Positions 47,463 through 58,781 of a DNA stretch of 64,000 nt are shown piece by piece. Numbering within the stretch: position 1 is the stretch's first letter; each line of letters starts with the position of its first letter. This stretch comes from Toxonevra muliebris (Eukaryota > Arthropoda > Insecta > Diptera > Pallopteridae): NCBI GenBank assembly GCA_963691655.1, contig OY829326.1, forward strand, positions 99,509,340 through 99,573,339, in the 5' to 3' direction. The notes beneath the pieces were generated by a model. The model did no database searches, was not told the origin of the DNA, and saw only the letters and a program-made list of their open reading frames with translations. Both the position numbers and the translations under genes were made by a program.

Positions 47463-48229
47463 ATAGATGGCTTATTTTGCTAAAGTATTTCAGATCTTAA
47501 TTGTGACAGCAGAATATGAAAATAGGGTGCCAAAAACCAATTAAAATGAAAAAAAATTTTAAATTTGTGAAAACTGGATGCGCTACTCCGAAAACCGTGA
47601 TTTTTAAGGATGTTTTACAATAGGTTTGGGATATTGTATGGAAAAAGAATTCAACTTGCATATAAAAGATTTTCAGATATCCATGCCTATGTAAAAAATG
47701 CAGCTAAAGCAAATGGCGTACCCAGTTTTTTGATACAACTGAGCCCTAAGCCACCCCTAGCGCCTAAAGTGACCATTTTGCAATTTTTTGGCGACATTTG
47801 TCAAAGATGAACTTGATTGTACTCGACATGGGTTCACTAAGAGTTAATTTACTAGTTCAAATATAACTCGATTTTAAATAAGCTAAATTTAATTACCTAC
47901 AATAGTACTTACTTTAATTTTTAAAAAATTACCGCTAACTTCAAAATCCTAACGGGTGAATTTGAAAATTCGTAAAAAAAAGTGCCAAATTGCCACTTTA
48001 GGCGCTACGGGTGGCTTTGTGTTCAGTTGTATCAAAAAACTGAGTACGCCATTCGCTTTAGAGGCATTTTTACATAGATATCTGATATCTGAAAATCTTG
48101 GATATCTGAAAATCTTTTATATGCAAGTTGAATACTTTTTCCATACAAAATCCCAAACCTATTGTAAAACATCCTTTAAAATCACGGTTTTCGGAGTAGC
48201 GCATCCAGTTTTCGCAAATAAGCCATCTA
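47463..48229. mobile_element. Long-inverted-repeat (fold-back) element
   Basis: The arms at about 47555-47800 and 47975-48215 are reverse complements over roughly 240 bp with modest divergence, including ACTGGATGCGCTACTCCGAA. The outer ends TAGATGGCTTATTT match at both sides. A 7 bp repeat ATCTCCA flanks it (47456-47462 and 48230-48236). The left arm has a ~75 bp insertion at about 47480-47560. No coding. Long arms with a 7-9 bp duplication resemble Mutator-like or fold-back elements, but TA at the ends also permits a Tc1-like reading. Confidence 0.8.
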
Positions 48230-48486
48230 ATCTCCATCTTAATTTTTTTTATTAAAATTTGTGTTTTAATAGTTTAACAGAATCATTCTAATGGTAATCC
48301 ACCAAGAAAACGGTTTTGGAAAAATTATCGCTTACAAAGTTTTTCGCGTAACAGCTTCAATTGTCCAGACGTCTACGTCATATAGACAATTTTTCCACTT
48401 TTTAACAGCTAATATGTATTCTTAACTGTCTTCAGAGCGCTGTCTGATGTAAAAGCAGAATTAATAATGGACATGCCACATGTCAT

Positions 48487-48715
48487 GCAATAATTCAGCT
48501 AAACTCAAAAGTCGACTAAAAACCTCTTGCGTATTTTTCATTATAAAACCCAAAATATTGAAAGTTCTTAAAAAATTATTGGAGTTTAATTAATAAAAAA
48601 CTATGGAGACTGCTAAATTGCAAAAAAAATTTCAAAAACTTTCAACATTTTGGGATTTATAACATAAAATACGCAGCAGGTTTTTATTCGACTTTTGAGT
48701 TTAGCTGTTATTCCT
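48487..48715. repeat. Fold-back repeat with ~83 bp arms
   Basis: 48496-48577 pairs with 48624-48706 (both contain CAGCTAAACTCAAAAGTCGA in one orientation), about 85% by eye, with a ~46 bp loop. Weaker pairing extends outward through GCAATAA. No target duplication was recognised. Confidence 0.8.
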
Positions 48716-48739
48716 TATTGCCACAGAATTATTACAGTA

Positions 48740-49368
48740 AGCGCTTCGCTGAGAACTAAGAAGAGGAAAAACTCACGCTCTGCTCTGCAATTGTTCAGGA
48801 CGCCAAATTAGCTGAACTAGAACGTGCAAACTACAAATGCTTCACAAAGGATTAGGGAGCTACTAAAAGAACTGCATGTAGCCTTGAAATATCACATCCG
48901 AGACGGTAGTTACAAAAATAATAGAGTTCTCCGCTCTTATATGTAAAAAAAAAATAGTAAAATTAATAGGTACGTTATTGCGAATTGAGTATCAAATAAA
49001 AATTCTCTGAGACACAATAAAGCAATTTCTGTATAAATTCTGCAACATCAAAACCTTAAGAATTACCAGACAATGAAGAAAACAAATTTTCCTACGCACA
49101 CAGAGAAAATATTTAGTTAATTCACAATTTTTTGTTGAAGTGAAACTTCTTTTCTCTTGTCCTGAGTAAAACCAACCGGATGTGACGTCGCGCGTAAGTT
49201 TGCAATGCGACATGATTTTGTTGAGCAATGTGCATGAGGGGCTAAATATCAATATTGCGTAACTGAATTCACGAGCAAACTATATAATAAATATAAATAA
49301 AATAGTTTTAATACAATATAACATATTAACTACACACACACACACACGCGTATGGCAGAAAGAACAAT
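48740..49368. other. Unassigned non-coding DNA
   Basis: Slightly less AT-biased than its surroundings, with no gene motif. An 86-residue minus-strand frame at 48992-49252 shows no family signature. Confidence 0.4.
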
Positions 49369-49706
49369 GTGTAGCATCGCCATCTTAAAGTTTATGACAG
49401 TTATACATATATTTCACATACAGATGGCGCAAATGCTCAAGGAATTACATGAAGATGTCGCACACAAAAAGAGTTCGTCTACAATTGTCATCGACATTAC
49501 CGGTACAGAGTTGCAATTTTTGTTCGAGCATTAATCCTAAAAAAAACAAAAAATAGGTTGTGTATTAACGAACACAAAAAAAAACACAAGCCAATGAAGT
49601 AAAAAATTTAGCGATTGAAAAATTTCATTTGCTTGTTATTTGCTTGTGTTTCGTTAAGTTCACAAGAAGTTTCTCTTCTGCCTTGTGTTCGTTAATACAC
49701 AATTTA
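49369..49706. repeat. Fold-back repeat family M, copy 2
   Basis: An inverted copy of 20657-21026. The ~165 bp unique part (49369-49535) precedes the palindromic part (49557-49706), whose ends read TTGTGTATTAACGAACACAA. One palindrome arm has lost part of its middle, so the arm pairing is poorer than in copy 1. Confidence 0.8.
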
Positions 49707-49709
49707 GTT

Positions 49710-51289
49710 TTTTTTTTTTTTCGTTATTTATTTAATGACAAAAATTGAATACAATGTTTGCTAGTTTTCTCAAAAAATATACATTTTTTGTGAGAAGATA
49801 TCTTATAATAGTTCTAAATAACTTTAATCTGCCATTATTTACGTAAACAATAGAAGTGAGAAACTGACACAGATAGTATCGCTTACAGCTTAACGATAGC
49901 GGTGCTTACCCGATCTGACATAGCTCGTCGTATCCTCTCATTGGTCATAAATTCTTTAATTTTTTCATACAAAATTATACGACATTATGATTATATGACG
50001 GTATATGACAGCTTGTGAATTGACCAATTGTCTGCGCTGTGAGTATATAATATTTTTTTCATACTGGTTACATATAAACATACATACGTACCTATGATTC
50101 ATATTCCTACACATATGCCAGATTAGAACTTACTATGTCCAATGTCTACGATAGCAATGAAACGTATCCGGGTAAGAGAGAAAAAGTGGATTTGGCAAAA
50201 GCATTTGAGCCGTTGATCAGCTTTTCACTAACATGTATTGTATGCACATTTATGCCTACGTATGGCATTTAGGAAATAACATTTGCATATACAATTTTCT
50301 AATGAAAATGCTATAGTAAATATAAATGGCAATAAGCTAAACACATACAGATACAAAATGTCTATATATGCACATGCGGGCTTATGTATCTATATGCATA
50401 TCTATGTAAATGCATATGGGCAGTTTATGCAAAATATGACAAAAAGATACAAAATTTTGGCTTAGATATTTTCAAGCGTAACTACAAACAAAAAACAACA
50501 AAATAGCAAAAACAATGGCTACATTCAATAGAGACACACACAAGTGTAAAAATTTTGTATATTTTCTTTATATTTACATTGATGCCTTTCTCCTTTAGTT
50601 TTGCTATTCGTGTTGTTGTTGTTGATTTTTATATTTTTGGAACTTTGTCAATTGCATACGTTGGCTACAAACTTGCACTTGCATTTGGTTTACATAAATG
50701 TGTTATATACATATAAACATAGCTATAAACTTATATGTGTAGATATCTGTAGAAATTTGGTTATCCCAAATGGAAAGCTTGACTTTTAGCACATACGGCA
50801 AGTCAATTTGAAATTCAAAGTCAGGTTTTATGAACTTTTACTCATCTGAAAAAGTTATGGGTGCAATCGTATATATAGCATAATTCATAATTTCAGTTTT
50901 ATTAATTTCGTTTAATGTGAAAGTAGCTTTTCTTTTTCTATCAAATTACACTAGTGTTCAGCTGAAAAGTACCAAGAACAAAACATGTTTGGGTGGATAA
51001 ATTGGAACCTCCTGTACACAAAAACATTTTTTTTTTTTTCTATGGTAAAAATTTTAACCGAGCAATAATTTTGTGTTTTTCGGGGTATGGTTTCGCTCAA
51101 ATCCTTGTGGAGTCCAAACAAAGAGCTCGATCGAAATGAACTGCAAATCGTTAGAAAAGTAATTGAATACCCTTGTTTCTGATAGTGACATGATTAAAGT
51201 TGATCACCTAATAACAAATGGCTGAGTTATGGTTCCTCAAAGTTCAAAAATGGCAATTTTTTCAAGATTTTTTTCAAATTTCTAGTTTT
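49710..51289. other. Non-coding DNA with TA/CA-rich stretches
   Basis: No gene recognised. Microsatellite-like ATATGCATAT stretches lie at 50340-50420 and 50690-50740. A piece at about 51160-51225 (TGATAGTGACATGATTAAAG) matches the repeat at 51960-52005, so the dispersed repeat Z extends or recurs here. Confidence 0.5.
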
Positions 51290-51690
51290 AAATTCGATTT
51301 ATTTTGAATTAAATCTCAAAATCAGGGACATTTCTTTTTTCTAATGCATAGTCTATTCAATTGGAAACATTTTAAGCCCAAGTTGACCAAGATTGGATGA
51401 AAAATAAATTTTTTGTGAATTTTTTTGTGAAGCAGGGCTGACAACGTGCCTATACAAATGTACAGATTCAATTTTAAATTTATAAACTCTTCGAAACTGA
51501 TAAACTGCAAATTTAGTGTGCAAGCAGTGAAAATCAAAATGTAGTTTCACAAAAAAATTCAGAACAAATTTATTTTTCATCCAATCTTGATCAACTTAGA
51601 CTTAAAATGTTTGTAATTAAATACACTAAGCAATTAAAGAAAAGAAATGTCCCTGATTTTGACTTCTAATTAAAATTGGTTGGTTTTTTA
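51290..51690. repeat. Fold-back repeat with ~120-140 bp arms
   Basis: 51315-51430 pairs with 51539-51665, sharing CAAGATTGGATGAAAAATAA and AATCAGGGACATTTCTTTT. Imperfect pairing continues outward to about 51290 and 51685. The loop is ~105 bp. Two overlapping minus-strand frames here only reflect the arms. A hairpin transcript would be long and double-stranded. Confidence 0.8.
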
Positions 51691-51694
51691 TTCG

Positions 51695-52520
51695 GAAATA
51701 TCTACACTCTCAAATGCTAAATCATCTAAATCTTTTCACGGTTCACCAGTGAGCGAAATCACTTCTAAAACATTTACTAGGCAAAGTTCATAGAAAACAT
51801 TTCTTTGGGACATTTTCAATCTCTTTCTCTCTCTCTTACTTTCTGAACAGATAACAAGATTACCTTTTTGTTGGCATCTAATACACATCGCTGACTCAAA
51901 GAGTAAAGTACTGAGAGTATGTTCTTAGGATTTCCAGACTCCTTTCCAATTTAGGTGTCTTGTTTCTGATCGTGACATGATAAAAGTTGATCACCTAAGA
52001 CCCTTATTAACAAACTAAACTAAATCTAAATTTCCCCCTCTAAAAATAAGAAAATAGAAATACCACACCTAAAATAGATCAAAATATAATCCTGAATTCA
52101 GGCATTGGCAAAAAAATCAAACCAAAAGTCAGACCTACCTTCGGACCAGAATTCAACAAAAAATCCGGAAAAAATTCAGACCAAAATAGGACCAAAAATT
52201 TGGCTTAAAATTAAATCAAAGCTCAGATCAAAAGTAAACTAGAACTCATGCAAAACTAAAAATCAGACCAAAAGTCAGAATAAAAATCGATAAAAATTCA
52301 TACTGAAAAGCAAACAAAGACCAAATGGAATTCAGACCAAAAATCAAAACAAACTTCAGACCAGAACTCAGACAAAGAATAAAACTCAAAACAAAAAAGA
52401 GACTATAATTCAGATCAGAAGTTAGACCAGAAATCAAAAAAAAAAAAAGTCTGGCAAAAATTCAGACTAAAAATCACATCAAAATAAAATTCGGACTAAA
52501 AATCAGACAAAAAATCAGAG
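51695..52520 (+). repeat. Dispersed repeat Z, copy 1
   Basis: It is directly repeated at 54280-54995 with high similarity by eye. The block begins GGAAATATCTACA, passes through AGACATTTCTTTGGGACATT-like sequence and CATCGCTGACTCA, and ends in an A-rich minisatellite of AAATCAGACCAAAA-type units. No coding potential. The TCACCAGTGA dyad at 51743-51752 recalls the dyad repeats near 27 kb. Confidence 0.8.
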
Positions 52521-53954
52521 AAAAATTTGCTTGAATGCCTGCAGATTCCATCAAATAAGCCAGTTTTGACATTATGTGAAAGGAACTACGGTATGTCTCT
52601 TTTTTATGCCTCTACTTCATACCACTTGAATAATTAAGTAAATGCGTTTTAGAAAAATAAGTCATGTCTTTGAGCTCATCGACGACTTAACTGTCTTGGT
52701 GCTTCTTTCGTACATTAATAAGAGAACAGTTTCTTGTATTTATTCATTACCACAGTTCGCGCATTCCTCTAGTCTCAGTACAAAAAAAAATGTTTGTTTG
52801 TTTGTAACAGGAGTTTCTAGCAAGTGTTTTCTAGTGACTAATGGATTACAGAAGTTAATAGTATCTTATACGTTTCCATAAGAAGTTTTATGCTCTCCTT
52901 TTCCAAAGTGATTTGCAATAGTGTGCTTTTTCCAGCTAACTCTTCTATAATTTATGTTCCCGGTGCCCATAGGTCCCTAGGCACTCAAATTAAGTGCAGA
53001 TCAAATTGGTCGGATATTTTTACTACTTCAGATATGACTTCCGCCTAAAACACACTGCACAATGCTTACACATAAAAGAGTAGTCTTATCGCAGCAAACA
53101 AAAAGGAATATCTATGCAAGGTTTTAAAGAAAAGAAAGAGTTAACCATTTCAGCCTTATGATCTGAAGAATATCACAATCTTAAAGATGATTGGCATTTT
53201 CTCCTTTGCCTGCTGGACATATTCAGAATGTTTCCTCATGGGATACAAACACTTCATGCGAACACATACACAATCAGACTTGCGTTTAAGTATGTGAAAG
53301 AAATGTATGCAACAAAATGAAGCCAAAAATTGCATTTTTCACTCAATCGAAGCATGAGTGGCATTGTATGCATCTATCTGGGTATGAATGTGTGTGTGTG
53401 TGTGTAAGTGAACACTTTAATGCATAGTGAATGCATGCATGCATGCATATTTCTCCAATATTATTTTACGGCACTTTTCTTTCTCCCTTTCCCTCTCTCT
53501 TCACCATTCCATTCCGTACACACAAAATTTGCAAATTTTATGCTTTTTGGATTACATTTGTGTATGTGTGTTCGAATTTGTATGATTGTATGTATATAGG
53601 GATGCTTGTATGCAAGTATGTTTGTGTGTGTGTTTGCCTATATATATATATGCATATATTTCCTGCCTGTTTTATGCTGTCATTGATTTATCGCCTTTGG
53701 TTATGCACTACAAATTTGTTTTGTATTTGTTGTTTGTTTTTTTTTTTTTTTATACAAATATTTTTACGCATTTAAACTGTTATTGCAGCATACTTTTAGG
53801 ATTGTGGTAAGCATTTACCAAAATGCGTGGATTTTAATTTAAATCCATTTTTTTCGCCTTGTTTATTTGTTGCTATATCGCTATGAGTATTTTCTGTTTT
53901 TATAGAGCCACATCTGTTTTATATAAAATTTAAATGTATTTGTTTTCTTCTATA
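52521..53954. other. Non-coding DNA with microsatellites
   Basis: (GT)n at about 53391-53406, (GCAT)n at 53431-53447, and T-runs near 53735. Frames at 53408-53810 translate these repeats and are not genes. Confidence 0.5.
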
Positions 53955-54279
53955 TACACTGGTGGTCATGAAAACCGCACCACGCACTAATTTCAAGAAA
54001 ATCGCTTACAATGAGGCCTAAACCTGATTTAGTTTTAGCGAATGTATTTTTTTTTTTTTTTTTTTTTTTGAGATTAAAATGATCAAAAGTGCGAAAGAAA
54101 CATCGAAATTATATACAAATTTCATTACATTTTAATTGAAACTTAAATATTTTTGGGCGTTCACAATCTCTTCAATGTGGTATATAGTAAGAGGAACACA
54201 TCCAAACTATCTGACTTTGTGGATACTTGACTGTTTTCGCTATACAATTAAACTTGCATTGTTCTATATCTGAGGAAAT

Positions 54280-54995
54280 ATCTACATTCTTTCACCATTG
54301 AGTGAAATTACTAGACAAAGTTCATAGAAGACATTTCTTTGGGACATTTCCGATCTCTTTTTCTCTCTCTCTCACTTTCTGAATAGATAACATGATTCCC
54401 TTTTTGTTAGCATCTAAAACACATCGCTGACTCAGAGAATAAAGTACTGAAGGTATGTTCTTGGCATTGCCAAACACCATTTCAATTTAGGTACCTTGTT
54501 TTTGATCATGACATAATAAAATTTGATCACCTAATGCCCTCATTATCAAACTAAACTAAATCTAAATTTCCCCCTCTAAAATTAAGAAAATAAAAAAGAT
54601 CACGCTGAAAATAGATTAAAATATAATCCTAAATTTAGGCTTTTGCAAAAAATCAGATCAAAAGTCAGACCTAAATTCAAACCAGAATTCAATCCATATT
54701 CAGGCAAAATTTTAAACCAAAATAAAGCCAAAATTTAGACTAAAAATTCAACCAAAACTTTGAGTAAAAGTAAATTAGAACTCATACAAAAATTTGGACT
54801 AAAAGTCAGACCAAAAGTCAGAATAAAAATCGAACTAAAACTCAGACCAAAATTCATACTGAAAACCAAACTAACACCAAATAAGATTCAGACTAAAAGA
54901 CAAAGAATAAAACTCAAAGCAAAAAAGGAACCATAATTCACATCAAAAGTCAGACCAGACATCCAAAAAAAAAAAAAAATCTGGCAAAAATTCAG
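54280..54995 (+). repeat. Dispersed repeat Z, copy 2, inside the Tc1-like element
   Basis: A direct repeat of 51695-52520, including the trailing A-rich minisatellite (54600-54990). It replaces or splits the middle of the transposase remnant, so it arrived after the Tc1-like element. Confidence 0.8.
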
Positions 54996-55131
54996 GCATA
55001 ATTTCACACGGGACACACGAACCGAAGATCATCAGCGCATAGCCAATTGAGTTTGATTTGTCTGATCATATCCAGTCATCCAGAGTCCAATTGCTGTAGT
55101 TTTTAGTCCATGCCAGGCGATCTATTTCCAT

Positions 55132-55320
55132 CTATTTCGCAATTAACGACTTTTTGGGTGATCGTCTCTTATACAGGCCGAACTCCCGTTGCCTCCTGCG
55201 TAAGGTATCCTTACTTATATTCACGTAGTAATAGCTCTTCTGGCCAATCCTAAAGCCATTTCCTCTCGTATTTATCTTCCATAGTTTTCTTAATCCTTTT
55301 ATCCTTTCAAACGGGCTCAA
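55132..55320 (-). pseudogene. Tc1-type transposase DNA-binding fragment
   Basis: A 62-codon open stretch, basic and ending RRRQREFGLYKRRSPKKSL, corresponding to the second helix-turn-helix and the linker before the DDE domain in Tc1 transposases. It then meets a stop and frameshifts. It is only a fragment; the first subdomain upstream (55321-55550) is not readable in one frame. Confidence 0.75.
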
Positions 55321-55585
55321 GTTGCCTTTTTTCCGGATCAGTCTAACAGCAGTCGAATGTGAGCATAAAATTTTTCAGGTATTTATACTTTGCAGTTGGT
55401 TTTGGCACTCCATCTATAATTCTTCTTTTCGTCAAACAAGCGCTATAAAAAATTTTACATTCCACTTAAAACATAAACAACGAAATGTCCTTTATAAAGG
55501 CAGAGAAAATTTAAGCTATGTTAAGAAATATTACCGAAATTGCAAACGTGTTGCAAGTGGTGCGGTTTTCATGACCGCCACTGTA

Positions 55586-57177
55586 TATGTACACAAGAAG
55601 TTTTGATTACGATTTCATTTTCATTTTATCTATAATCGCGTTTTTGCGCATATATAATATATATAAATTGAAAATGAGGTTAGAGTGTAATATCCTAGCA
55701 CAGATTTTTGGGAACAGCTGAAAAATCTTTTATTGTATAAATGTGTGTATACATGTGTGTGTGTGTGTGTGTGTATGTAAATTTTTGCCTATAAATAAAT
55801 TTCGCTACAATGTTTGAAGATACTTAAATAAATTGGCTCACTTTTTTACTTTCATAGATTTATTTTTTTCTCCCTTTTTGTCCATAAGGCAATTTCATAT
55901 GCTCCGAATATTATAACTAAATTTTTTTAGGGGATTTTTTAATAAAGTAACTCAATTTATTTCATAGTGAGTAATATAGCGAAATTTTTATCTCTCACAC
56001 TCTATCTTATGTATTATGAATCACTAGTGTTATTGTTTGGCCAATGAAATAAAAACAGCAACAATTTTGCACAGAAACAGTAACGACACAGCAACAAATC
56101 CGCTTATGCTATTAAATTAATATATCCTGCCTATATAGGGAGAAATTCTTTGTTATAGTTTTTTTACTGACTGCTTTCTTTTTGTTTTTTTTTTTTTTAA
56201 TGATTGCTTTTTTTCCTTCTCTGTTCTCCGTGTTGTTGTTGCCTTTTTTGTTGTTGTGTTAAACCTCCTGATAACAACTTATTTACTTATTATTATTATT
56301 ATTATTCTTTAAGCATATTCACATAATACCATAAAGTCTTTTTGCTTACTTCCTTTTTCTATTTTGTTCTCTTTTTCTTGACTCTTCGGTTACTTTGTTT
56401 GTTTTTTCTTTTTGTATTCTGTTGCTTTCTTTACCAATTGTATATTCTGATATACGTGAATATACACAAATACACTTAACCACACAAGCACATATACACG
56501 CACTGTTGCACTAACACGCCTATCGTTATACTAAGTACGAAGTTAAAATGAGCAAAACGTAAACCATGTTAAATCCTTATTATGTCCATTTTCTGTTTGC
56601 TTTTTGAAATTACTACTTTTGTACGTAAATTCCAGATATCTACCCATGCTGCTCAGAAGCTCATTAGTTTGTTGTTATTGTTGCTATTGTAATGGTTAGC
56701 AGGAAGTATCTAGCTTAATGCCTACTTTCACAACATGTTCGTTCAATTTCGGTCTTGATTTTTAAGTTTAGAAAAGTTAAATGCTCTCACTACATTTAAA
56801 ATGATCTTTTAAAGTGCTTATGGTATTTATAAGAATAAGTTATTGTTAGCATATTTATTTTTTGATTGCTGATAGTTAAAATTTATGATAATGCATCTGC
56901 AGAAAAAAGGAATTTTGTGCATAAGAGTATTTTGCATTGAACGAGTTTGATAGTTTTGAGTTGAAATATTCAAGATGTTATAACATTTTAGAAGACTCTA
57001 TGATTGATTGCAAGACATTTGTTGAAACTTTAAATTTTCCTCGTGTTGTTTTTTGAATCAATGGAATTTTTGAAAGAAACTTAAAACTCTCCCCATTCTG
57101 CTCGTCCACAACTTCTTGATACACTAGTGATTGAAATTATACAGAATTTCAAAAATGAGTTAGAAACTCAAAACTCA
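55586..57177. other. Non-coding DNA with microsatellites
   Basis: (GT)n at about 55742-55777, (ATT)n at 56290-56308, and T-rich stretches at 56160-56220. No coding region recognised. Confidence 0.5.
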
Positions 57178-57454
57178 AGCCTCATTTACAATGGAGTGAG
57201 GATGCGAGGCGTGTTTCGAAGTCGATTTCGGAAACGAGAGCACTCGCCGCTATTCTCGTTGTTCAATTTACAATTAACCGAGGCGCGATTAATATGAAGG
57301 TTAGGTTAGAGTGGTTGTCCTATAATAATAGGACCTACTTTGGCCATATAAGGCCCATTGTAATACCACGTGGCTTATCCACAATTCCCTAATCTTACAA
57401 TGAACTTCGTGGTTCCCTGATGCCAGCAGATTCAAACACAGTAAGCTAGATAAC

Positions 57455-57718
57455 TTACGTAGAGTTGAACCATTTTATGGTTTTAATAAACCTATATAAA
57501 TCTCTGATGTCAGCAGATTCGAGGTCAGCAAGATTGCTGTAAAAGGGTTGACCTAAAGATTTTGATCTACATGTGCCAAGCGCTGGACAGTTACAGAGAA
57601 AGTGGAGAGTAGTTTCCTCCTCTTCCTCGTCTAGGTAGCTTCTGCAGAAGTCATAAGATGGTAGCCCCAATCTGCTGGCATGTCTGCCAATCAGACAATG
57701 TCCAGTGATTATCGCCAC
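57455..57718 (-). pseudogene. LINE ORF2 C-terminal zinc region
   Basis: The last 87 codons of the LINE, with TGHCLIGRHASRLGLP, then CRSYLDEEEEETTLHFLCNC. This is the zinc-type tail, in which one expected cysteine is read as Y. A frame break separates it from the RNase H part at 57761. It ends at the normal stop before the ~155 bp 3'UTR. Confidence 0.8.
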
Positions 57719-57760
57719 AGTGTTGCTAATAGAAGGTCTATCAAGCGAAGCTAGAGAATC

Positions 57761-58441
57761 TTACCTTTCTGGGTTGTAGGAGGGCCAAATTAGTTTTGTG
57801 TGAGAGCACGTGTGCGTTCCTCGCCACTTTTTGTTAGCTAAGTCAATCATTTGGCTATATATGCTCAGTTTGCAGGCTGCCATAGGCACACCTGGGTCAA
57901 CGCGAGGAGTAGGGAATGTTGTGTCTAGCCTTGCCAGCTCGTCGGCTTTACAATTACCCGGAATGTCACTATGACCTGGTACCCAATACAGGTGTACCTT
58001 GAAATGCTCAGATATCTCATTTAGAGATTGTCGGCATTTGGAGACTACTTTGGAGGTAGTAATTACACTATTAAGTGTTTTAATGGTCGCTTGGCTATCC
58101 GTGAAAATGTAAATATCACATGGTGATAATTTACTGCACTTCAACCAGTCAGCTGCTTCTTTAATCGCCGTTACCTCTGCTTGAAACACGCTGCAGTGGT
58201 CCGGAAGTCGAAAAGATTTTTGAATGTCCAGACTGTTTTCAAAGATATCTCCTCCCACTCTACCGTCCAGCTTGGAGCCATCCGTATAGAACTGAATGAA
58301 TTGGTGAACATCCTTTTCCAGAGATGTCCACCAAACTATAGCACCATAAAGCAGTATTGGTCTAACTACAGCTCTGTACAGCCAGAGAACTACTTTAAGT
58401 TGTAAACCCCACCTTCTGCCAATGGCTCTTTTGGAGCGCAA
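57761..58441 (-). pseudogene. LINE ORF2: RT thumb fused to RNase H
   Basis: An open frame of 226 codons. The thumb region (VVRPILLYGAIVWW, residues about 25-40) runs within a few residues into FYTDGSKL, the first RNase H motif. In complete relatives about a hundred residues separate these, so an in-frame internal deletion is likely. RNase H motifs FQAEVTAI, FTDSQATIK, WVPGHSDIPGN and ADELARL follow, with all acidic residues present. It stops at NPER before the C-terminal tail. Confidence 0.85.
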
Positions 58442-58781
58442 CTGAGGCTCTTTTCACCCTGTCTTGGATGGTTTGTTTCCAGTTTAGTTTCCTGTCTAGT
58501 ATAATGCCTAAGTATTTGGCTTGCTCTACAGGTAACAGTGGGACCCCTTTAAGTATAGGTGGCTCAAATGGGGGAATCTTATGTTTCCATGTAAATAGGA
58601 CTAATTGCGTTTTACTTGGGTTGATGTTCAGGCCACATCTGCTGCACCAGTTAGTTAAGACAGAGAGACTTCCCTGAATTAGCTCTGTTAATGTGCTCAG
58701 ATATTTGCCTGAGACTGATAAGGCAACATCATCCGCGTACGCAAATACCTTGCATCCTGTTTCTTCCAGAGATATGAGCAA
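58395..58781 (-). pseudogene. LINE ORF2: RT palm region
   Basis: An open frame of 128 codons with the catalytic YADD (VFAYADDVALSVSG) and AKYLGIILDRKLNWK. It continues upstream in frame to TPQGGVLSP near 58840 at the 5' truncation point. A frameshift after KSHWQKVGF separates it from the thumb at 58441. Confidence 0.85.

Larger units (their letters stand above)
53957..55583 (-). mobile_element. Tc1-like DNA transposon, decayed
   Basis: The terminal inverted repeats CACTGGTGGTCATGAAAACC (left) and CAGTGGCGGTCATGAAAACC (inverted right) match at 25 of 27 bases, with TA outside each end. This is the Tc1/mariner target pattern. Transposase remnants are on the minus strand: 55320-55132 carries ISKDTLRRRQREFGLYKRRS, the second DNA-binding subdomain typical of Tc1. 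Fragments such as LAWTKNYSNWTLDDW follow near 55115-55070. Repeat Z copy 2 (54280-54995) interrupts the catalytic region. Inactive. Confidence 0.88.

Noticed and set aside
49352..49534. 60-residue frame in repeat M as a captured exon
   Set aside because: The other copy (20868-21020) is frameshifted relative to it and neither matches a known family, so coding is not supported.
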